Shown one piece after another: positions 10,862-21,600 of a stretch of 45,612 nt of DNA (position 1 is its first letter; each line of letters opens with the position of its first letter). Under the pieces are notes generated by a model, which worked only from the letters and a program-made list of their open reading frames with translations, had not been told where the DNA came from and searched no databases. Origin of the DNA: Pelargonium nanum (Eukaryota > Streptophyta > Magnoliopsida > Geraniales > Geraniaceae); NCBI GenBank assembly GCA_036897485.1, contig JAYMTF010000204.1:1-45612 (forward strand). The letters are read 5' to 3'. Both the position numbers and the translations under genes were made by a program.

Positions 10862-12425
10862 TTTCTCAATTCCAGAAAAATGACATCTGATTTAAATAAG
10901 AGACCAAGTTCCTCCTTTTGCCAGTAGATCTAAAGTCAAGTTCCGGGCTAGCAAGGATAGTCAACCCAGCAAGAGTATAGAAACACACCAAATTGCAGGC
11001 CACTTCACACCTCAATTAAGGAAAATTGGGTCAGGATTATCTTAGTCAAACATGGAGGTTACGTGATTTTATCCTGAAACCAGCTACAGAAAACAAATCA
11101 AGACATTAGTATATGGAATTGTTTATTCTACAATTTTATGGAACAAAGATGGCTGTACACTCAAACAATGCATTAAATAATCTTCCATGTGACCCAGGAC
11201 TAGAATATACATAAAGACTATCCTGATCCTTTGTCCTTCATCAGGATTTACATCCATGGAAAGATTCTTAGCTGTTTTTTGCTTCTAAACCAATATAACT
11301 GAAGCCAAGAAAGAGAGAAAAACAAAAAAAAATTGATGCATTTTTAAGCAAAGCACATCAGGAAACAAGAAACCTGTCTCCTATTTGTTCAATTAGTGTG
11401 CCAAACATGATGCTATCAATGACATGAGTTTCCCGAGAAAACGCATCTTCAATTCTTCATATACTAATTAACATAGAAAACAATTGAAGACCAAGAGAAT
11501 ATCCATTATCCACATAACCTCAGAGATAAACAAAATTGACACAAAAACTGGAATATCCAGTTAATTCATCCAAACTTACCTCTTTAACTAAAAACCACAA
11601 GGAAATCAGGAGAGAAATCAAACAAAGATCCAAAAACAAAACAAAAAAATTGCAAAAATCTTCAATCTAAAACAGTAATCCTCTTCTGATAGCTAAGGGA
11701 AAGAAATACGATAAGTTTCAAGGCAAGAACAGTTAGAAATCAAAAATCAAAACTTCATAGTTGAAATTTGAAGAAAAAACAAAACTGAGCCTTTACTAAA
11801 GTAAGATTGTCATTTTAGAAAAGAAACATTAAACAGATAGAACATGCTAGTAGCTAGTACTGAAAATTGAAATTTCTCCGACCTTAATTTATTTTCCTTT
11901 TTACCATTTCCAGGTACAGAATAAATGGGCGAACACCAATCCTACGAAGGGAGAGATAAAAGGGAAAAAGCATGAAAATTTGTACAATACTTTGAATACC
12001 CACTTGAGAGCACATGGAAAAGTAAAAGCAGAAAGCAGAAAAAGACGAAAGGAAGTTGTGATATAGTCAAAAACAGAACCAAAGAGGAACAAAGCCAAGA
12101 AGAGGTCAAATAACAACAGAGCAATTGACTCAAATGAAGATATGAATAGAGGAGCCCTTGAGCAAGAAATTAAAAAAATATGCGTGTGAAAACTGTTACC
12201 TGTTGGTGTTGCGCAGAGCAGAGGTGTGAGCTTGTGGATCAGAGAATGGTGAGAAGACAGAGAAAAAGAGAAGAAGACTGGTCTGGTTACTGGTGTGTGG
12301 GTTTTAAGAAGAAGACAAGTGGTGCATTAATTACTAGTAAAGCAAAGAAAGGACTGAAAAAGAGAGAGACAGAGCAGAGGTGGGTGAGAGATTTGGGCGG
12401 CAGAGAGAGGGAGAGAAGCTCCACC
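10862..12425 (-). other. PP2C leader region with probable 5'UTR intron
   Basis: Upstream of the PP2C ATG there is no other gene for about 2.4 kb. On the minus strand the stretch 12425-12200 is pyrimidine-rich, as plant leaders often are, and ends in CAACAG|GTAACA, a good donor at 12199. A possible acceptor (ttctgtag) ends at 11084. This gives a non-coding first exon plus an intron of about 1.1 kb, a common arrangement in plant PP2C genes. The exact acceptor is uncertain. Confidence 0.45.
10866..10886 (-). promoter_or_regulatory. Short upstream ORF ending 4 bases before the PP2C start
   Basis: On the minus strand an ATG at 10886 opens a six-codon frame (MSFFWN) closed by TGA at 10868-10866, only four bases before the PP2C ATG. 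If it lies in the mature mRNA, ribosomes would have to reinitiate or leak past it. The base before it is the end of a CAG that could itself be a splice acceptor, so the uORF could lie exactly at an exon start. Confidence 0.35.
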
Positions 12426-13222
12426 TTAATTCCTTAATTAAAGTAATCCCATATACATTAATCCCGCCGCCATTAATGTATCCAAATTCTATACTCCGAC
12501 CATTGAAAGGAGTATGGATTCTTGGGTTAAAGTTTGGGATCATCATTTCATTTTACTCTTAAATGTAAAGAAGTGTTTTTTTCAAAAATTAAGCAAAAGT
12601 GAGTTACAATTGTAGTTGACTTTTACATGAAATAATATATTTATTTTGAAGCAAAAAGGGTAGTGAAACACTCATAAGTTAGTTGAGGTGATGGTGATAT
12701 ATGGCAAGTGACAACTACTGATTCTTCCCTCTACCTAACAACCGCCAACAGATCAAAATAGGGGCATGCAATGAGAGAATTGGGTGTCACTTTACAATAC
12801 CTGTTTTCTGTTTATTTCCCATTAATATATCACAAGTTTTCTGTTTCTCTAAACTGCAAAAGTATGGTTCAGATTCAATTTCTTTTTTTTTTTCTTTTTT
12901 TGAACTCCAATTTTTTTAATTATTATTGAAAATAATAATAATAAGTTACATAGATTTATAGTTTTCTTTTATCATTTATCTTAACAAATATTGTCGAAAA
13001 ATATATATGTACATGTTCTCATAGTGACTTTAGTGCGAGGCTTGCGGCTTCGCCTGATGCGTTGTGGGCTTGAGGAAAATTTGAGAAACAATGTGAAGGC
13101 ATATTTTGTAGCCCATCAGAGCCCAATTCTGAAATGCTACAACAGCCCAAAAAGCCCAATCGACATCTGAATATCAGCATAAGTCAGTGTTGACCATATA
13201 GTCGGTCACATATCAACCATAT
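12426..13222. other. Shared intergenic region between PP2C and PSB27
   Basis: Divergent promoter region between the PP2C leader and PSB27. It contains a small inverted repeat (atactcc/ggagtat, about 12492-12514), homopolymer T and A tracts near 12880-12950, and AT-rich filler. No coding sequence seen. Confidence 0.5.
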
Positions 13223-13225
13223 GTG

Positions 13226-13250
13226 GATAAGACGATAAGCCTACGTGGCA
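13226..13250 (+). promoter_or_regulatory. Paired GATAAG (I-box) and ACGTGGCA (G-box-like) elements of PSB27
   Basis: Two I-box cores (GATAA at 13226-13230 and GATAAG at 13234-13239) stand next to ACGTGGCA at 13243-13250, about 80-100 bases before the PSB27 ATG. I-box plus G-box pairs are a known light-responsive module in nuclear photosynthesis promoters such as rbcS. No clear TATA box follows, which is also common for photosystem genes. Proximity and gene function make a light-regulatory role likely, but this is inference. Confidence 0.6.
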
Positions 13251-13326
13251 CTAACCCCAATTCATCATTTCTTCATTTTCATACAAATTAACACATCATC
13301 ACTCATTTCTTGTTAGACACACAGTC

Positions 13327-13854
13327 ATGGCAGCTTCTCCTCCAACTCTCATAACCCCAACCTCCCAGCCCAAACCCCTCGCATCCACCAAGCCCAAACT
13401 CTCCGCCGCCGCAACTGTCCAATCATTACCAACTCCAAATTGTCACCGCCGTGAGTTCTTGTCCTTCGCCGTGGCCGCCACCGCCGTCCTCTCCCCGGCT
13501 GCTTGGTTTTTCTCAGGCGCACCGGCATTGGCTGCGGAGGACGAAGAGTACGTAAAAGAGACGAAAGAGGTGATCACCAAGGTGAGGACCACCATCAACA
13601 TGGACAAAACCGACCCTAAAGTGGCGGATGCGGTGGCGGAGCTTAGAGAAGCGTCCAATTCTTGGGTGGCCAAGTACCGGAGAGAGAAGGCTCTGCTGGG
13701 ACGCGCCTCCTTCCGGGACGTCTACTCGGCTCTCAACGCTGTCTCCGGCCATTACGTCAGCTTCGGGCCCACCACTCCGATTCCGTTGAAGAGGAAGGTC
13801 AGGATCTTGGAAGAGATGGACACTGCAGAGAAGGCACTCTTGAGAGGAAGATGA
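13327..13854 (+). CDS. PSB27: Photosystem II assembly/repair factor PSB27, chloroplast
   Basis: A 175-residue intronless precursor. PSB27 binds CP43 in the thylakoid lumen during assembly and repair of photosystem II and helps keep immature centres from assembling the manganese cluster too early. The N-terminus is a bipartite transit peptide: Ser/Thr/Pro-rich stroma-targeting residues 1-40, a twin arginine at 41-42 (RREFLSF), a hydrophobic core at 46-62, and a lumen cleavage site after APALA (about residue 69). The twin arginine points to the Tat route. The mature part (about 106 residues) is a four-helix bundle with the strongly conserved VADAVAELREASNSWVAKYR and SALNAVSGHYVSFGP stretches, ending in EKALLRGR. 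Length and ends match PSB27-1. The gene is divergent from PP2C and convergent with the GH9 gene (270-base gap). Confidence 0.97.
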   Translation: MAASPPTLITPTSQPKPLASTKPKLSAAATVQSLPTPNCHRREFLSFAVAATAVLSPAAWFFSGAPALAAEDEEYVKETKEVITKVRTTINMDKTDPKVADAVAELREASNSWVAKYRREKALLGRASFRDVYSALNAVSGHYVSFGPTTPIPLKRKVRILEEMDTAEKALLRGR

Positions 13855-14123
13855 GCCAACATTTGCTGTAAATTAGCCAAGTACTCTTTTTTCCCCAAAA
13901 AAAAAATTATTCCAATCTTGTTTTGTCAAGTTAACTATAATTGAGGTTAATTAATTTGATATCCACTACAATATGTGCTGTTTATTTAATTTTAAATCAC
14001 AATACATTAACATACAATAAAAAGAACTTGTGTTACAAACAGGTGACCTATTGGTACAACCTTAATCTCCTTAATTATAATAACAATCAATCAATCTTAG
14101 AATTATAAATCATCAGAGAGTGA

Positions 14124-16102
14124 TCAACCAAATGTTTGGTTGTGTGGAGCTTCAGATGCTGGAAATTGAAGCAGATTATCACTGTCTTGCAATTTGTTGT
14201 GCTGAGGTAGCAAAGCAGCTACACAACCAACAAATGCTGCATTCATGTAAGTGGTAGGTTCAGAGTGAGAGTAGTCTGATCTCTGGTCCTTGAACTGGTC
14301 GTTTGAATCAGGACCTCCAACAATGGCACCCACATGAGTATTGGGATTGGCTTCACCCGAAGAGTAGTAGCTCGAGTACCCTTCGTTGCACCCGATCTTG
14401 CTCGGGTGAGATCGGATTGAGGGAAGGGATGAACCTCTGTGGTGTAATTGTTTAGGGTATGTGCTCCCAAAGCCCACCATGTATGACATCTTCTTAGGGT
14501 TGTTTCCAAGTATATAGTCCACCTGATCCAATCCATAATATACTTGTGAATTTGTCACATCTTTTTGTTTTGATTTTACATACTCATATGTAGCTGAATT
14601 GATGTACCTGTGATTTAGCAAAGTTTCTTATTTGAGAGGGAGAGAACTGGACAGACCCACATTGGATTCCTCCAATATGAGATGAGTTTAAGGTTTTGGA
14701 ATAGATGAGCATCACCATGGAAGAGCTGGTTACATACTGAAGATTGCTGCTATCTCTTGTGTACAAGAGACCACCTGATCAATAACACAACAGTTATGTG
14801 TGTAGATCTATTAAAAAAATGATGATATGTACAAGTTATGATCATTATGTACCAGGAGTTGTTTTGATCTGTAAAGAGCTACTTCCTGGCATCAATGCGC
14901 ATATGAATGAGTCTAGGTCGGTCTTAAATTTACTCAAACCCTTGTGTCCGCCATAAAATTCCTGAACAGAACATACATGCTTAATCAAGTAACTTTCTTA
15001 TTTTCCGAGGAAGCATATAGTTGATAGGTAAAGAAACAATGAATACCTTTGCTAGTAGTGTCTGAGCTCCAGCAAACTTGTTATCCCAGCTGAACTCAGA
15101 CACGCCCTGACTCCACCCCTGGTTGTTTGTAACATAGCTCAAGTATTTGCTTTCTCCGGTAGCCTTGTACAGCCAAGCCGCGGCCCATAACAGCTCATCC
15201 TTAATAACAACAGCCGAGAATAAGTCCTCAGACCTTAATAATTGCATCGTTAGTTTCAGAGCACAAGTACCTGATACCCGGAATACGAGCAGTAGAAAGG
15301 GCAAGAAGCTGAGTAAGATCCTCTGTATGTGTCTGCAAATTGGAATAGCTGAACAACAACAACAATTAGGCCTTTATACATATCCGATAGATCGACTAAA
15401 AGTATTCAGTCCTTACTGTTCTTGAGTGGCTTAAGAGGGTAGCAGAATAGGTGGAATTGGTTCCTTTGAAGACAATAGAAGCAGCAGCAAGAGCAGCTGC
15501 ACCATCAGCCGCGGCCTCAGAACCTGGCGAAGAAGAGTCTATTTTGTAGAGTGTTCGAGGAGTGTCCATGTCTTCAGGTCTCTCCCAGCATTGGTGATCA
15601 GCATTCCCATCTCCCACCTAACAATTCATGTAAACATTAGAAACCTAATAGAGTATATGAAACTCAAACATATACATAAGAATTTAGTACAGACCTGAGT
15701 GTAGAGAGTAGTAGGTGAAGTGTGAGCAGCCAAAATGAAGTCAGTGCCCCAGCGGATAGCGGTTTCAAGATAGCTAAGCTGGCTGGCAGAATTGAGCTCC
15801 TTAGGGTACTCCACAGCAGCCCAACTCAACAAGGTGACAGTAAATGACATTGGCCACCCAAACTTCACATTGTCACCTGCATCATAGTATCCTCCCACCA
15901 ATTTCACATTTTGAGGACTGCCATCGGAGAGGGCAGAGTCTCCCCGCCAATGGACTCGCTGGCCGGAGGGCAGCTTCCCGGAACGTTGGCCTTCAAAGAA
16001 CAAAATGGACTTACCAAGTGCATCTTGGTAGTCAATGGCTACACACAAATGGGTAGCCAAGATACAAAACAAGAGCGCAACACAAAAGTGAATATGGCCC
16101 AT
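14124..16102 (-). CDS. Secreted endo-1,4-beta-glucanase, GH9 class B
   Basis: A family 9 cellulase of 504 residues that cleaves beta-1,4-glucan in the cell wall (expansion, abscission, ripening). Exons on the minus strand are 16102-15695, 15617-15417, 15348-15271, 15199-15047, 14961-14853, 14774-14608 and 14522-14124; every join is GT-AG and in frame. Residues 1-22 are a signal peptide. The nucleophile-side motif [10 protein letters not shown] (Asp74, Asp77) is present, as is the first GH9 signature around [10 protein letters not shown] (about 398-407). The second signature [16 protein letters not shown] (about 451-466) includes the proton-donor Glu460. There is no membrane anchor (class A) and no C-terminal CBM49 (class C), so it is class B. 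The 5' leader is short: a TATA box lies about 60 bases before the ATG. Which class B subgroup it belongs to is not decided. Confidence 0.95.
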
Positions 16103-16158
16103 TAGTAATTGTATTGGATGAGTATATTAATTGCATGGATATGGGAGCTAAGGGGTTG

Positions 16159-16168
16159 GTATATATAG
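16159..16168 (-). promoter_or_regulatory. TATA box of the GH9 gene
   Basis: The minus strand reads CTATATATAC here, about 57-66 bases before the ATG at 16102. It is a strong TATA box and implies a leader of roughly 30 bases. Confidence 0.65.
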
Positions 16169-16316
16169 TACATAGAGAAACGGCTAAAAATGGATATGTT
16201 GTGAATGGGCATATCCATATCAAAACTGTTTGGAGGTAGCTCATGATATCAAGTAACGAAAATAGGAGTTTGATGACACCGTTGTCAATTGCCATACTTG
16301 CGGGTATAGATAATTG

Positions 16317-16343
16317 GATGATGATGATGATGATGATGATGAT
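16317..16343 (+). repeat. (GAT)9 microsatellite
   Basis: Nine uninterrupted GAT units in the upstream region of the GH9 gene, about 215 bases before its ATG. Likely polymorphic between individuals. Confidence 0.95.
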
Positions 16344-16739
16344 AATGGAGATCCTCACAAGTAGTACGCAACAGGTAGCGGTGTTAAAGTCTTGTTGTTT
16401 CTCTCTACCTATGGTCACCATGTCATTTTTATTTTCTTTTCAAACCCCCAAGTCATATTTGATCAATAGCATGCTACTTGTTTTGTTTATAATTTTGTGT
16501 TATTTGTATATATTCATTACATATCCAAAAAGACACAACAGTTTGACATATCAATAGGTCCTTACAAATTACAATTTGATATTAGCATACTTTTTTATCA
16601 GCAGATATTAGCATACTTGTTTTTGTTTATAATTTTGTGTTATTTTTATATGATGCACCCTTTAAAACGGGTAAAGGAACACATTAAATTTAATGTTATT
16701 TTGTCCACGTAAAGTAATAGTTGTGTTGAAAATGTTGTA

Positions 16740-17250
16740 AGTGTGAAATTCTGGAGGATGATTTGGGCCCCTAGGGTGGAGCCAAAGGCGTGGGCCCTTG
16801 TCCCGAAATTCTTAGAGCTTGCACAAATGTAGTATACAATTATGCAAAGCACACACATAAACTGTTTCAAGTGTGAGAGTAAGAATATACTCATATAGAA
16901 TTAGAAGTTCACCTCACTAGGGAGGACTCTAAAGAGAATTATAAAGAGAAAAAAAAAAGTAGAGAGAGAAAGTCTTTACGTAAATTGTGTGATCCCTCTT
17001 CTTACCAAGAATGGGGTATTTATACTTACAAACCAAGCTTGCATCATGCGTCATCGTGTGGTCGATTGTTGATGATGTGGGGTCTGCTTTGGGTCCTATT
17101 CGCGTGTTAGAGTACTAGCCTTCTGGTCACGTCATCTGCGGGTGTCAGGTGAGCTTGAGAGCTCCCGCTTTTTCTCTAAGCATTAGGGGTGGAGTTGAGC
17201 TATTAGGAGACTCTACCATTCGCATAGCGTCCTAATGTCCTAACGGGATG
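16740..17250. other. Possible decayed repeat (LTR-like composition), unresolved
   Basis: This block is richer in GC than its flanks. On the minus strand it carries a TATA-like GTATAAATACCCC (about 17015-17027) followed by a pyrimidine run and tract changes reminiscent of a plant LTR promoter region. I see no internal coding region, no clear TG...CA ends and no target-site duplication. A fragment of an old solo LTR is one reading; plain intergenic sequence is another. Confidence 0.2.
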
Positions 17251-17255
17251 AGAGG

Positions 17256-17479
17256 TCTTGGCGGTGATCGGTGAGGTGGAGAGGTTTGGAAGTGACCCAG
17301 TAATGTGCATGGGAAGTCGTGGAGGTGACCTAATGCGGCGAGAAGTTTTGGAGGTGATTCGGTAAGGCAGAGAGAATCCAACAAGAATAAGATCTTTTAG
17401 GTGACTTGATAAGGTGGAGAGCTTTAGAGGTGACTTGATGAGGTAGAGAGCCTTAAAAGTAACTCAGTGAGGTGGGGAA
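17256..17479 (+). repeat. Degenerate 29-base minisatellite, about 7 units
   Basis: Seven diverged copies of a 28-29-base unit with the approximate pattern TTnGAGGTGAC followed by nGATGAGGTGGAGAG. The clearest are the two adjacent 29-base units at about 17422-17479. One junction is interrupted by about 20 bases of unrelated sequence near 17377-17396. It lies between the GH9 and WDR7-like genes. Confidence 0.8.
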
Positions 17480-17484
17480 CCTGA

Positions 17485-17600
17485 GAGCTCTCCTGTAAAG
17501 GCTAAGTGTTGAGAAGATTTGAAGAGCTCTCCTTGGAGCTCTTGAGACTAAATGTTGAGGAAATGTGATGAGCTCTCTTTGGGGCGAGCTAAATGTTGTG
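17485..17600 (+). repeat. Second short tandem array (GAGCTCTC ... CTAAATGTTG units)
   Basis: Three diverged units begin with GAGCTCTC at 17485, 17524 and 17570 and each contains CTAAGTGTTG or CTAAATGTTG. Unit lengths are about 39, 46 and 31 bases. It directly abuts the 29-base minisatellite but has a different unit. Confidence 0.65.
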
Positions 17601-18644
17601 ATCCTCTTTGGGGTCTCCACGATGGTCTTGTTCTCTAAAAGCGCTCATAGGCTGCCTCTTAGTTACTAATATGAGCGAGATTATTTTTTCTTTATTTGTT
17701 ATTTATGATCATATCCTCAATGATAATAATAATTTGAAACAAATAAAAGTTAAGGTTGGTATGCAAGCACTACGAGGGACGATTAGGCCTGTGTCCCTCC
17801 ATTCCATTCGCATGAGCAATCACACATCACATTCATACGGATTCTCATAGCAGTCTTTATCAAAGCACTAAACAAACACTTGTAGTTACCAGGAAGCCAC
17901 ACCAATACTTAGGGTAGGAAGATACCATTTTAGACTTCACAATTCTTATGTAATAATTAGGAAATAAATTTGTGCAGTGTGTATGCAGTTCAAGGATTTG
18001 ACTTTTAAGCACATCTACCCGAAATCCTCCTACAAATCACACTCATCTTCAAATATAATATGATATGAAAACAACAAATAATTTCAATACAACACCATTT
18101 CCGTGTGACGACTTGAGATTTCCAGAAATCCAGGCAAGTTTCGTGGGACAAAACAAAAGAAAGGAGAAGAAGATATCATGGAATATAATATAACACCCCA
18201 ACTGCTTACATTTGGTTACAATTCAAATATAAGCAAGCATGGGTGCAGGATGGTATGGCTTAGCCAACCCTTACCTCATCAATTTTCACAACATAAACAG
18301 GAATGCTTGTATATCCGGCAAAAAATATGTGACAACGGGCAATAACAGTTCAAATCATTGAAAATATGGATTTCCTATTATTAACAGCGCACCAAAAAAT
18401 TGAAGTTTTGTTCTCTCCACCAAAAAATGAGAAAAAGAAGAACAAAATATGCACTCCACTCATCCCCACCCTCCAAATGCCAAAAACAACTGATACCGAA
18501 TCAACAAAGAATATTTTCCCTCCCAGTTCTACCAGAGTAACAGACAGAACAGAAGTAATTGAAATTGAGCAATCGTCAAGAGACTTTATCTAGATTCTAG
18601 AGGCTGCCCAAGCAAAATCTTCCATAATAACGACGATAGGACAT
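17601..18644. other. Intergenic and 3'UTR of the WDR7-like gene
   Basis: From about 18200 to 18644 this is probably the 3'UTR of the reverse-strand WD40 gene. The rest, 17601-18200, is AT-rich with no gene or recognisable element. Confidence 0.45.
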
Positions 18645-21600
18645 TTATAATAAGAAAGTACCCAAGTCCTGGTCATGTCTCATAAGCAGTACTTTCCTGA
18701 CACCAACCCATTCTAGCCGATAGGAAAGATCAAGATTACGAATCACGAGTTTTGAACTGTTTTTTTCTTTTATACCCTTCATCTTCTCCTACAAAAGAAA
18801 TAACAAAGAGACTCATTGTTTACAAGCTTTTCCCCAGCTGAATATGATGCACATAGGACGGAGTCTCCTCCCTATGAGTAATATTCAATTATCAGGACCA
18901 AGAATATAATGTCAGTTGATAGTGTAAAACTACCTGTGATTCATCCTGTTTGGCATGCTCCATTACGCTTGCCATGATACTTGACCTAGCAGTAGTAGGT
19001 GAGAATCCTTCCCATGGAGGAACAAAAATCAGTTTAGTGCACTGGACAGGAACATAGTTCCGATTGAGTTTCTCCCACCAAACAGATCCAAGTGACCACC
19101 ATCTGATTGTCAGCCCATGTTCAGAAAATGCAACTAACCCCTACAATTTAACGTATGTGTAAGGATAATGTGACCATAAAATGATATTCGTGAATTTTAA
19201 ATGCTTCAAGTCATCAACTGTACAAGTAAAATAGGTACCACCGGAAAAATGCAACTGAACAAAAACAAATGAACTTTTCTCAAATAAGATTTTGAGGGGA
19301 AAAGATGAAGTACAAACTTTCCAGGGTGATATCATTTCAGAGATCATAGTAAAACACACAACAAATTAGGAAAAAACATGTTGAGAAGGGCATGAATCGG
19401 TATTCATCTGATAAATTTCCCACCTATATTGGATGGAGGTAACAATCATAGACTTATGGACTAGACAATAGCGGCAAACAAACCAAAATGGAGAGAAATA
19501 ATGAGCAATCTTGAAACTGCTAGTCTGATCTTTTCAGACTATCGCAATGCTCCAAAATGACTGTTAATTTAACAGTTAAATATTAGATTATCTCATTATC
19601 AGGGGTCAATTGATATCCTGTTCAAGGGATCGACTTGAGACCAAAGGTTACATAGCCCCTGTTGCATGCAACCTAGATCTTGTACTTCAAAAAAAATGTG
19701 CCAACTTAAGCTGGAAGCCTGAAAACAGTAGATTTTGTCCAGACTGAGTTCACCTGGTCAAAAAACTGGTGACCTAGGCTTAAAATACACTTCAAGATGT
19801 AAAAAATAATAAAAAGACAGAGAGAAGAAGTCTAATATCTACAAAAAATAATTTTGGGTCAGATGTAAATCAACCATGTTGGTAGTCAAATAAAAAACTG
19901 GGATGCAGAAGACAGTATTTTACCAGGTTTGTCCTGAATACTTAAAAGCATCAGTGAAAGCTCACCTTTATTATCAATCATCCAGGTAAATGCAAGTGCA
20001 AACCATGACATTTCAGGAAAAAAGAAGGAAGTTTCGATTCTAGCAATAGAAGTGCTGAAATGTTAAAAAGAAACCTGAGTTTACATAGTCTATTAACTAA
20101 TTGAAATTACCTCTCCCTCAGGAGAAAAGCTCAGTGCTGAAATCACATTGGTTACTGCCATTTCTGAAGATCTTACAAGCAAACTTGGTAGTCCAGGAGG
20201 TCCATTAGCATCCAAAACCTTTAATTTCGTCACGCTACATTAAAGGTGGGGGATAACAAAAACACATTTAATAGATAGATGAATTAATTGGCAACTAAAA
20301 CTATTAAAAGAGTTAAAATATCTAGCATCACTAAAGAAGTGTCTCCTCACCCATCCCACCCTCAAAGGAGGAAGATGAGCTTTTATAGACACTCTAATTG
20401 TATAAAATCCAAGTTGAAAATGTTCTGGTATCTAGAAAGAAATAAATGGCATAAAAAACACAAAATATTCCAGGAAAAAAAAAACACCCAAAACAAGTGT
20501 GAGTTCCACTGGTCCTTAAATCAAAGAATACAGCAATTGGATAATCCAACTTGTCCATAAAATAAAATACTAATATTGCAGTACCTTAGCATATCATATA
20601 CCCGAATGCTAGCATTGTTAATCTCTCCAACTGCATTCCCAACAGCTAATCGGGTTGTTGTGTTGTTCAAGGCTACCATAGGAAATACACGCACAACTTC
20701 CTTCAGAGCCATCATTGAACTATGAAGGCATGTACTCCGCATGACTGAATTGGTAGGGTCCATAGTCTGTAAAATAAAGTTAACTGCCTGCAAACCTGTC
20801 CAAATGTTAGGATTAAAAAAAATAGATACCAAAATATTACACTTGAAGTGCTCAATCTTGCAATTCTTGGCAATGGAAAGATTTCCAATGATTTTTTTTT
20901 AAAGAACAGAAACTCGAAAACATAAAAAACTGTAATAGAAAAGAGCCTCACATATTTCATGGAGCTAGTATCGATTGCCTGATTGAAGAACAAAGTTTGC
21001 TAACCTTTTCAAGGTACACTGCTAGGTTCCTTGGAGAACCACGGACAACCCTTATAAGAGTCATGAGGGATACTATATGAACAGGCGAATCAGATGCAGT
21101 AGACCAAATTTGGCTTTCTACTACAGTTAAAAACCCAGGTATATCAGCCATTGCTAAACTTGGAAGAAGAACCCCAACCAATGTCTCTCTAATGGTAACA
21201 GGTAGAGTTGGAAGTTGTCTAGCAGCTGAGTATGCAGATACGCCACTTACACACTCTACTAGAAAGAGTATATCCCCAATAAGACGAGGTATTTCAGAAC
21301 CAAGACACGCCTTCCATGTACTTTCCATACCTTCTGCAAGGAGCTCTGCAGCAATGGAACTGTATTTCTCATTCATAGACATAGCTAATTTTATTAATGA
21401 ATGAACGGTCAGCATAGCCAAATTTGGCTTCACAATACTTGGGTACCAAACAGCCAACGCTGCTGCAACAATTATGAGAGATGCCATTGCATCCTGGCTT
21501 GTTCCCCCAACACAAGAAATCCAGTCTTGCATTTCATAAGATTCTAGCCATTCAAGAATTTTAGATTTCTCCTTCTGAGAAATCCCTTCTTCTTCTTCTG

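Noticed and set aside
12492-12514. MITE terminal repeats (atactcc ... ggagtat)
   Set aside because: The arms are only 7 bases with an 11-base loop, so it is a small hairpin and not an element with an interior.
13443-13752. Reverse-strand open frames across PSB27
   Set aside because: They lie antisense to a well-supported gene, are alanine/serine-rich by codon mirroring, and show no protein family features.
16740-17250. A definite solo LTR
   Set aside because: TATA-like and pyrimidine-rich parts are suggestive, but no TG...CA boundaries or target duplication were found, so only a weak note was kept.
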